8,260 bases of DNA, taken from an uncultured Collinsella sp. Its GTDB lineage: Bacteria; Actinomycetota; Coriobacteriia; Coriobacteriales; Coriobacteriaceae. The notes below the pieces were generated by a model. The model saw only the letters and a list, made by a program, of their open reading frames with translations. It was not told the DNA's origin and searched no databases. Position numbers and translations under genes: made by a program. This document shows positions 1-5,080 of this stretch, piece by piece. Location: the NCBI GenBank assembly GCA_958407995.1, contig CATYJU010000063.1:1-8260 (forward strand), given 5' to 3'. Numbering within the stretch: the first letter of the stretch is position 1; every line of letters begins with the position of its first letter.

Positions 1-1
1 G

Positions 2-76
2 CAGGAAGCTTGGATACGCCTAGGCGCGGTCCAAGAAATCGTCCGCACCCCCAATGTTGTGACGGTTTTTGTCTAG
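2..76 (+). CDS. Possible C-terminal end of an upstream gene
   Basis: An open frame enters from the left edge and runs 24 codons to a TAG at 74-76. Its residues (ending RTPNVVTVFV) look protein-like, and most third positions are G or C as in the neighbouring genes. The stop lies 60 bases before a convincing rho-independent terminator on the same strand, which is what the end of a + strand gene should look like. The fragment is too short to assign to a family. It could be a chance open frame, so confidence is low. Confidence 0.35.
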   Translation, partial: QEAWIRLGAVQEIVRTPNVVTVFV

Positions 77-136
77 GGAATCGCTTCTCATCCAAAAAAA
101 TCCGCTTGACTGTATTGCCGCAACACAGCGCAACGT

Positions 137-167
137 AAGGGGTGTCCGATAACGGGCGCCCCTTTTT
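137..167 (+). terminator. Rho-independent terminator upstream of the transporter gene
   Basis: The arms 139-148 (GGGGTGTCCG) and 153-162 (CGGGCGCCCC) pair over ten positions with two G-U wobbles around the loop ATAA, and a run of five T follows (163-167). Two A before the stem can pair with the first T residues. On the minus strand the wobbles become mismatches and there is no T run, so it acts on + strand transcripts. It most simply ends the gene stopping at 74-76. It is also only 53 bases before the transporter start, so it could be a leader attenuator. Confidence 0.75.
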
Positions 168-220
168 AAGCGGCAACGTGGCTGCGAATCCGGAGCGCCC
201 CCAACAAGAAAGGTGGGGAG

Positions 221-1678
221 ATGGAAGCGGAAAAGAAGGCGTTTAAGATCACCAAGCGCGAAATTGGCTTTGTGCTGGGTATCGTTGTCTTTTTGCTGGT
301 GAAGTTTCTTCCTTTGGCGGAGCTGAGCTCGACGGTCGAGCTCACGGTCGGCGGTCAGACCTGTCTGGCACTGACGCTCGCCACGGTGGTGTTCTGGGCA
401 TGTGGCGTGGCACAGCCGGGCTTTGTGGGCCTGCTCTACTGCGCGCTGCTCGTCCTGTTCAAGGTGTGCGTGGACGACACGGGCGCCGCGAGCATTTCGG
501 CGACGGTCGCCTCTACGTTTAGCTCGTGGACCAAGGCCACCATGTGGCTCGTCATCGGCGCCTACCTCATCGCCAGCGCGGTCAAGGAGTCGGGCCTGGG
601 CGAGCGTATCGCCTACGCGTTCATGCTCAAGTTCGTGCGCGACGCCAAGTCGCTCATCATCTCGATTTTCGCGCTCACCTTTGTGCTGTCGCTGCTGATC
701 CCGCATCCGTTCCCCCGCGCCTTCCTCATCCTCGCCGTCGTCTCGGTCATCGCCGAGTCCGCCGGCTACGGTGACGACGACAAGGGCAAGCTCGGCTTCC
801 TCGTGTTTGCCGCTGCCGCCCCGGGCTCCATGTTCTTCCTGACGGGCGACTCCACGCTCAACCCCCTCGTTGCACAGTACAGTGCCGAGGCCGGCGGCAT
901 GAGCCCGTCCTTCGTCGACTGGTTCCTGTACATGAGCGTGCCTATGCTGGTCGCGCTGCTGTGCACCCTGTTCTTGGGCCTCTTCCTCTTTAAGCCCAGC
1001 AAGGAGCTCGTCTACGATCGCGAGCAGATCGTGGCCAAGCAGGCCGCGCTCGGCAAGCTCTCCGTCAAAGAGATCCGCACCATCGTGTGGCTTGTCATCG
1101 CCATCGCGCTGTGGCTCACCGTTTCGGGCGATTACATCGGCTGGGTCACCCTGGCCATTGGTGTCGCTCTCGCCATGCCCATCATTGGCGAAGTCCTCAC
1201 CCCCGCCAGCTGGAACGCTGTCGATATCAAGTCCCTCATGTTCCTGACGGCCGCCATGGCCGTGGGCTCCGTGGGCGGTGCCACCGGCATGAACGCCTGG
1301 ATCGCCGACGTCGTGCTCCCCAGCTCCGTGCCCGAGAACATCTTCCTGTTCGCCCTGCTCGTCGCCGCGCTTTCCATGATCATCCACATGTTCATGGGCT
1401 CGGTCATGGCCGTGCTCGGCGTGTGCGTGCCGGCGTTCATCAGCTTTGCCGCCGGCTCCAGCGTGAGCCCGCTCGCCGTGGCGCTCATCGTCTTCACGTC
1501 CATCAACATCCACTACATCCTGCCGTTCCATAACCTGCCGATCCTTATCGGCGAAGGCAAGGACGCCGGCGGCTACACCTCCAAAGAGGCCATGCGCATG
1601 GGCATCCCCCTCACCGCGGTCGTCTTTGTCGTCGTGCTGGTCGAGGCCGCCTGGTTCCACCTCTTTGGCCTGATGTAA
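221..1678 (+). CDS. DASS/SLC13-type anion transporter (putative carboxylate permease)
   Basis: A 485-residue polytopic inner-membrane protein, about the usual length for DASS carriers of di- and tricarboxylates and other organic anions. Hydrophobic segments lie roughly at residues 15-32, 47-81, 106-122, 144-179, 191-208, 235-257, 287-323, 336-365, 372-411, 415-435 and 462-482. The motif SMFFLTGDSTLNPL (203-216) resembles the SxFLTGMAANPL stretch of the 2-oxoglutarate/citrate carrier branch, and the second half repeats the architecture (WNAVDIKSL at 331-339, then TGMNAWIA at 355-362). The Ser-Asn-Thr sodium-site motifs typical of sodium-coupled members are not visible: PHP occurs at 161-163 where I would expect the first. 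The start has an AGGTGG-type ribosome site at 211-216. The adjoining UbiD/UbiX genes suggest it imports the carboxylate they decarboxylate. The family is fairly sure; substrate and coupling ion are inferred. Confidence 0.85.
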   Translation: MEAEKKAFKITKREIGFVLGIVVFLLVKFLPLAELSSTVELTVGGQTCLALTLATVVFWACGVAQPGFVGLLYCALLVLFKVCVDDTGAASISATVASTFSSWTKATMWLVIGAYLIASAVKESGLGERIAYAFMLKFVRDAKSLIISIFALTFVLSLLIPHPFPRAFLILAVVSVIAESAGYGDDDKGKLGFLVFAAAAPGSMFFLTGDSTLNPLVAQYSAEAGGMSPSFVDWFLYMSVPMLVALLCTLFLGLFLFKPSKELVYDREQIVAKQAALGKLSVKEIRTIVWLVIAIALWLTVSGDYIGWVTLAIGVALAMPIIGEVLTPASWNAVDIKSLMFLTAAMAVGSVGGATGMNAWIADVVLPSSVPENIFLFALLVAALSMIIHMFMGSVMAVLGVCVPAFISFAAGSSVSPLAVALIVFTSINIHYILPFHNLPILIGEGKDAGGYTSKEAMRMGIPLTAVVFVVVLVEAAWFHLFGLM

Positions 1679-1773
1679 GCGGTCGGGCGTTCCGGCTGTA
1701 AGCAGCCAAGCACTTGAACTTCGAGCGGTCGAGCGCTCCATTTGTGAGCGCCGTGGCCCCATTACGTTACCCC

Positions 1774-1798
1774 GCCCGGCGGCACACCGCCGTCGGGC
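1774..1798 (+). other. Bulged hairpin in the leader of the decarboxylase gene
   Basis: GCCCG plus GCGG (1774-1782) pair with CCGC plus CGGGC (1787-1790 and 1794-1798), with loop CACA and a three-base bulge CGT on the right arm. There is no T run, so it is not a standard terminator. It sits in the 142-base gap between transporter and decarboxylase, 10 bases before the AAAGGAG ribosome site. It could stabilise the downstream part of the mRNA or reduce read-through. I see no convincing promoter in this gap; TTGAAC at 1714-1719 has no good partner. Confidence 0.35.
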
Positions 1799-1820
1799 AC
1801 TCTCCCGAAAGGAGCATGCC

Positions 1821-3308
1821 ATGTCCACTACCGATGCTTCCCAGATCCACGACCTGCGTTCTGCACTCGACTTTTTGCGCGAGATGCCGGGCCAGCTGCT
1901 CGAGACCGACACCCAGGTCGATCCCGATGCCGAGGTCTCGGGCGTCTACCGTCACGTCGGTGCCGGCGGCACCGTCATGCGTCCGACCAAAGAGGGCCCG
2001 GCGATGGTCTTCAACAACGTTAAGGGCTTTGACGACGCCAAGGTCTGCATCGGCATGCTTGCCAGCCGCAAGCGCGTTGCCGTCCTGCTCGATCTGGACG
2101 AGGAGCATCTGGGCCTCGAGATCGGCAAGCGCTTCGAGAACCTGATCGCCCCTGAGCAGATCGCCGAGGGCAAGCACGTCGACTGCCAGGAGGTCGTGTA
2201 CAAGGCGACCGACGAGGGCTTCGACCTGCGCAAGATCGTTCCCGCTCCCACCAACACGCCCGTCGACGGTGGCCCCTACATCACCATGGGCCTCGCCTAC
2301 GGCACGAGCCCCGATGGCACCCAGTCCGACGTGACCATCCACCGCTTCTCCTGCGTCGACAAGGACAAGCTCGCCATGTGGATCACCCCGGGCAGCCGTC
2401 ACCTGGGCGCGTTCTTTGACGAGTACTGCCAGCGCGGCGAGGACATGCCCATCTCCATCTCCATCGGTCTGGACCCCGCCGTGTACATGTGCTGCGGCTT
2501 CGAGGCTCCCACCACGCCGCTCGGCTTCAACGAGCTGCAGATCGCCGGTGCCCTGCGCGGCCACGCCGTCGAGCTTGCCGACTGCGTCACCGTTCCGCAG
2601 AAGTGCATTGCCAATGCCGAGTACGTGCTCGAGGGCTACCTCATGCACGACGAGACTATCAATGAGGACGTCAACGGCCACGGCTACGCCATGCCCGAGT
2701 TCCCCGGTTACACCGGCGGCGCCAAGGTCTGCCCGGTGATCAAGATCACCGCCGTCACCACGCGTGTCAACCCCATCATGGAGAGCTGCATCGGCCCTTC
2801 GCACGAGCACGTGTCCATGGCCGGCATCCCCACCGAGGCTTCCATCTACAAGATGGTCGAGACCGCCATCCCGGGCCGCCTGCTCAACGTCCACGCCGCT
2901 CCCTGCGGCGGCGGCAAGTTCGTTGCCATCATGCAGTTCAAGAAGTCGAGCAAAAATGACGAGGGCCGTCAGCGCAACGCCGCCATGCTTGCCTTCTCGG
3001 CGTTCTCCGAGCTCAAGCACGTCATCCTTGTTGACGAGGATGTCGATATCTTCGATATGAGCGACGTGATGTGGGCCATGACCACGCGCTTCCAGGCCGA
3101 CGTGGACCTCATCACCATCCCCGGTTGCCACTGCCACGTGCTCGATCCGTCCAACGACCCCGCGTTCGATCCTTCGATTCGCGAGCACGGCATCGCCTGC
3201 AAGGCCATCTTCGACTGCACGGTTCCGTTCAACCTCAAGAAGAACTTCATCCGCTCGCAGTTCATGGAGATCGATGAAGAGAAGTGGGCCGCCGAGCTCG
3301 CCTTCTAG
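1821..3308 (+). CDS. lpdC: UbiD-family prenyl-FMN-dependent decarboxylase, gallate/protocatechuate decarboxylase (LpdC) type
   Basis: A full-length 495-residue UbiD-family enzyme, expected to be cytosolic and to decarboxylate an aromatic acid non-oxidatively with prenylated FMN. Several blocks match what I remember of Lactiplantibacillus plantarum LpdC: GVYRHVGAGGTV (41-52), EGPAMVFNNVKGF (58-70), YKATDEGFD (127-135), SDVTIHR (169-175), YVLEGYL (268-274), MPEFPGY (291-297), EEHVSMAGIPTEAS-like (329-341) and ILVDEDVDIFDM (402-413). Arg175 and Glu267/Glu271 of the AEYVLEG segment fit the conserved catalytic Arg and Glu region. Asp170, His194 and Glu238 fall where family members hold metal and cofactor phosphate (Asn, His, Glu in fungal Fdc1). 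AAAGGAG at 1808-1814 supports the ATG at 1821. The ubiX gene follows after 33 bases, so the two are probably co-transcribed. Family is certain; LpdC subtype likely; the exact substrate (gallate, protocatechuate or a relative) is unproven. Confidence 0.9.
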   Translation: MSTTDASQIHDLRSALDFLREMPGQLLETDTQVDPDAEVSGVYRHVGAGGTVMRPTKEGPAMVFNNVKGFDDAKVCIGMLASRKRVAVLLDLDEEHLGLEIGKRFENLIAPEQIAEGKHVDCQEVVYKATDEGFDLRKIVPAPTNTPVDGGPYITMGLAYGTSPDGTQSDVTIHRFSCVDKDKLAMWITPGSRHLGAFFDEYCQRGEDMPISISIGLDPAVYMCCGFEAPTTPLGFNELQIAGALRGHAVELADCVTVPQKCIANAEYVLEGYLMHDETINEDVNGHGYAMPEFPGYTGGAKVCPVIKITAVTTRVNPIMESCIGPSHEHVSMAGIPTEASIYKMVETAIPGRLLNVHAAPCGGGKFVAIMQFKKSSKNDEGRQRNAAMLAFSAFSELKHVILVDEDVDIFDMSDVMWAMTTRFQADVDLITIPGCHCHVLDPSNDPAFDPSIREHGIACKAIFDCTVPFNLKKNFIRSQFMEIDEEKWAAELAF

Positions 3309-3341
3309 TAAGTAGCCCTATCAAATAGCTAAGGAGTTGTC

Positions 3342-3920
3342 ATGCCTGAGTCTTCTGTCCGTTCCCGTCGCATTGTCGTTGGCGTTTCTGGTGCCAGCGG
3401 CGCTGCGCTGGGCCTCGAGTGTCTCAAGTGCCTGCGCCAGGCCGGTGCCGAGTCGGCGCTTGTCGTCACGCGCGGGGGAGAGATCACCATCGAGCAGGAG
3501 CTCGGCATGACGCTCGACGAGTTTGCCGCGCATGCCGATGTGGTCTACGACAACAAGAACATCGGCGCTGCCATCGCAAGTGGCACCTATCCGGTCGCCG
3601 GCATGATTGTGGCGCCCTGCTCCATGAAGACGCTCGCCGGCATTGCGAGCGGCTACAGCGAAAACCTGTTGCTGCGTGCGGCCGACGTGCAGATGAAAGA
3701 GCAGCGCCGCCTGGTGCTCATGGTGCGCGAGACGCCCTTCAGTGCAATCCATGTCGACAACATGGCGCGCCTGGCGCGCGTGCCGGGCGTCATGCTCATG
3801 CCGCCCATGCTCACGTTTTACAACGGCCCCGCCACGCTCGACGATGCAGTGCATCACATCGCCGCCAAGGCGCTCGAAGCTGTTGGCGTGTCGTGCGAAA
3901 ACTATAAGCGCTGGTCATAG
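3342..3920 (+). CDS. ubiX: UbiX-family flavin prenyltransferase (LpdB/UbiX type)
   Basis: A 192-residue flavoprotein of normal family length. UbiX enzymes transfer a dimethylallyl group to FMN and make the prenyl-FMN cofactor that UbiD decarboxylases need. Visible signatures are the Rossmann-like FMN-phosphate loop VGVSGASGA (13-21), PCSMKTLAGIASG (92-104), RAADVQMKEQRRLVL (112-126) followed by RETPFS (129-134), and the C-terminal PPMLTFYNGPATLDD block (154-168). AAGGAG at 3331-3336, five bases before the ATG, fixes the start. It lies 33 bases after the LpdC-like gene with no terminator between, so cofactor supply and decarboxylase are coupled. No small third-subunit (D) gene follows; a hairpin and a regulator come next. 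It has a role separate from ubiquinone synthesis if the host is a Coriobacterium, as these are not known to make ubiquinone. Confidence 0.92.
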   Translation: MPESSVRSRRIVVGVSGASGAALGLECLKCLRQAGAESALVVTRGGEITIEQELGMTLDEFAAHADVVYDNKNIGAAIASGTYPVAGMIVAPCSMKTLAGIASGYSENLLLRAADVQMKEQRRLVLMVRETPFSAIHVDNMARLARVPGVMLMPPMLTFYNGPATLDDAVHHIAAKALEAVGVSCENYKRWS

Positions 3921-3932
3921 GCATCTTTAGGG

Positions 3933-3938
3933 TAGGAT
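3933..3938 (+). promoter_or_regulatory. Weak -10-like hexamer before the regulator
   Basis: TAGGAT matches the -10 consensus at four of six positions and lies in the only stretch between ubiX and the merR-type gene that could hold a promoter upstream of the hairpin. No recognisable -35 is 16-18 bases upstream. If real, transcription would begin near 3945 and the hairpin at 3953-3980 would be inside the leader of the regulator mRNA. Confidence 0.22.
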
Positions 3939-3952
3939 ACGAGTAGTGTTTG

Positions 3953-3983
3953 AGCCCGCTGCCCCTGTGGGCGGCGGGCTTTG
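3953..3983 (+). terminator. Terminator-like hairpin between ubiX and the MerR gene
   Basis: AGCCCGC-T-GCCC (3953-3964) pairs with GGGC-G-GCGGGCT (3969-3980), twelve pairs including one U-G wobble, around the loop CTGT. It is followed by a short T run (3980-3982) and then a G/T-rich stretch. This is a strong stem with a weak tail. It probably ends or reduces transcription from the lpdC-ubiX unit. Its end lies only about 20 bases before the regulator start at 4001, and just before its GGGAGG ribosome site. Confidence 0.6.
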
Positions 3984-4000
3984 GTGTGTCGGGAGGACCT

Positions 4001-4867
4001 ATGCAGACGGGTATGTATGCGATTAGCGAGATGGCGAGCTTGTTTAACGTCTCACGCCAAACGCTCATCTACTACGACAAGATCGGTCTGTTTAAACCCG
4101 CCGTGGTCAACGAAAAGGGCTACCGTTTCTATTCGCCCACGCAGATTCCGCTTATGCGCCTGATTTGCATGTTGCGCGACTTGGGGCTGGAGCTCGACGA
4201 GATTGACCGCCTGACCTCGACGTTCGACATTGGAGAGATGACCGACCACCTGCGCTCGCGGGTGCAGGCGCTCGACGAACAGATTGCCGGGCTCAAAGCC
4301 GAGCGCGCCAGCGTGCAGGAGCGCCTGAGCTTTTACGACGAAGCGGTCTACTGGCGCGAGCGTGAGGGCAAGCCGGAGCTCAAACAGTTTGAGCGCCGCT
4401 ACGTGGTCTTTGAGGAGTTCCCGGGCGATATCGAGCGCGGCCGCTCGATGCTTCATCCCACGCTTATGCGGGCGATTTTACGCATGCGTGCACTGACGGG
4501 CACACGCCCCATGCGCGGTTGGGGTGCCATGCTGCGTCGAGAGGCACTGCATTCCGACGACCCCATCGCCGGTGCCGGCTCTTTTGCCGTGCTGCCGCGC
4601 GGTGCCGAGGAAACGCTGCCGAGCGATCCTGCCGAGCTGGCAGAGATCGGCGTCGAGGTGCTGCCCGAGGGCACGTATCTATGCATGAGCCGCTGGGGCA
4701 TGCCGTACGAGCCCGAGGGTATCCGCGCCATCGTCGCCTGCATGGACAAACATGCGCTCCAGCCCATCGGCAACGCTTTCGATTTTTGCTACCTGGACAC
4801 CACGAGCTACGACGAGTCTCACCAAGAGGACTTCTGCTGTATCCAAATCCCCGTCGCCCTCAAATGA
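4001..4867 (+). CDS. MerR-family transcriptional regulator with BmrR/GyrI-like effector domain
   Basis: A 288-residue regulator. Residues 5-74 are the winged-helix DNA-binding region, with YAISEMASLFNVSRQTLIYY and GYRFYSP (40-46) typical of the family. Residues about 80-118 form the long dimerisation helix, and about 130-288 resemble the GyrI-like ligand-binding domain of BmrR-type multidrug sensors. Family members twist promoters with an overlong (19-20 bp) spacer; I could not find such a promoter in the window. I chose ATG 4001 because GGGAGG (3991-3996) precedes it by four bases. An upstream in-frame TTG at 3950 would place a terminator-like hairpin inside the coding region and add residues with no family match. 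It follows the decarboxylase genes on the same strand, so it may control them in response to the aromatic acid or its toxic phenolic product, but the pairing is inferred from position alone. Confidence 0.88.
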   Translation: MQTGMYAISEMASLFNVSRQTLIYYDKIGLFKPAVVNEKGYRFYSPTQIPLMRLICMLRDLGLELDEIDRLTSTFDIGEMTDHLRSRVQALDEQIAGLKAERASVQERLSFYDEAVYWREREGKPELKQFERRYVVFEEFPGDIERGRSMLHPTLMRAILRMRALTGTRPMRGWGAMLRREALHSDDPIAGAGSFAVLPRGAEETLPSDPAELAEIGVEVLPEGTYLCMSRWGMPYEPEGIRAIVACMDKHALQPIGNAFDFCYLDTTSYDESHQEDFCCIQIPVALK

Positions 4868-4868
4868 C

Positions 4869-4931
4869 TTGCGGTGAAATAGTCCCTAAATAGCTCGAGT
4901 AGGTGTGCAAACAGGAACTATTCCACCGCAA
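4869..4931 (+). repeat. Long imperfect inverted repeat after the MerR gene
   Basis: Arms 4869-4887 (TTGCGGTGAAATAGTCCCT) and 4913-4931 (AGGAACTATTCCACCGCAA) are complementary at 17 of 19 positions around a 25-base centre. The left arm begins two bases after the regulator stop codon. In RNA it would make a long stem that could act as a 3' end or processing structure, but no T run follows. It resembles a dispersed intergenic repeat of Collinsella that I remember only loosely. The matching of the outer 8 bases (TTGCGGTG/CACCGCAA) is exact. Confidence 0.6.
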
Positions 4932-4932
4932 C

Positions 4933-4974
4933 TTCGATGCGACAAAGGGACAGTTCGTTTGTCGCATTCCATGC
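4933..4974. repeat. Intergenic hairpin repeat, copy 1 (left of the ATPase)
   Basis: ATGCGACAAA (4937-4946) and TTTGTCGCAT (4958-4967) are perfect 10-bp inverted arms around an 11-base loop. The whole 42-base unit recurs in the same orientation at 6414-6454: the first 16 bases are identical, and the rest differs at a few positions, mainly A/G changes and one missing base. The two copies flank the ATPase gene and its leader. This one directly follows the imperfect inverted repeat at 4869-4931. Confidence 0.7.
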
Positions 4975-5008
4975 CTTAGAAACTTGCAAATTCTGCAAGT
5001 TTCTAAGG
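4974..5008. repeat. Perfect palindrome 1 of a tandem pair upstream of the ATPase gene
   Basis: Arms 4974-4988 and 4994-5008 are perfectly complementary (15 bp) around the spacer AATTC. The inner core is AAACTTGCA-N5-TGCAAGTTT. It repeats with a 40-bp period in palindrome 2. The symmetry and length suit an operator for a dimeric protein, or a stable RNA hairpin in a leader. I do not know the binding factor. Confidence 0.75.
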
Positions 5009-5012
5009 TAAC

Positions 5013-5049
5013 ATCTTATAAACTTGCAAAAAATGCAAGTTTATAAGAT
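5013..5049. repeat. Perfect palindrome 2 of the tandem pair, overlapping a possible -10 box
   Basis: Arms 5013-5028 and 5034-5049 are perfectly complementary (16 bp) around the spacer AAAAA, with the same core as palindrome 1. The two share CTTA(G/T)AAACTTGCA on the left arm; the one difference is matched by the complementary change on the right arm. TATAAA (5017-5022) and TATAAG (5042-5047) inside it are -10-like, without clear -35 partners, so a factor bound here would be placed to block ATPase transcription. It ends 31 bases before the start codon. Confidence 0.75.
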
Positions 5050-5080
5050 TTCATGTCTGGTCGGGCGCTAGGGAGACTCT

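Noticed and set aside
106..135. TTGACT as a -35 box for the transporter
   Set aside because: No -10-like hexamer lies 15-19 bases downstream (the stretch is GC-rich CAGCGCAAC), so a complete promoter cannot be supported.
20..1912. A 630-codon open frame on the minus strand opposite the transporter and decarboxylase start
   Set aside because: Its protein is a low-complexity string rich in Gly, Asp, His, Glu and Arg with no membrane or domain pattern. It is the antisense shadow of high-GC codons in real + strand genes.
1767..3188. A 473-codon minus-strand open frame opposite the decarboxylase
   Set aside because: The + strand frame has clear UbiD/LpdC motifs along its whole length and a good ribosome site. 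The antisense protein has repetitive Gly/Val/Asp/His composition and no recognisable family.
1821..3920. UbiD/UbiX pair as menaquinone (futalosine route) or ubiquinone genes
   Set aside because: No other quinone genes are adjacent, a carboxylate carrier is, and the UbiD sequence resembles gallate decarboxylase LpdC rather than the quinone-pathway forms as I remember them.
3950..4000. Upstream TTG start extending the MerR-type regulator by 17 residues
   Set aside because: The extension would be coded by the hairpin at 3953-3980, has no family counterpart, and lacks a ribosome site, while ATG 4001 has GGGAGG in front of it.
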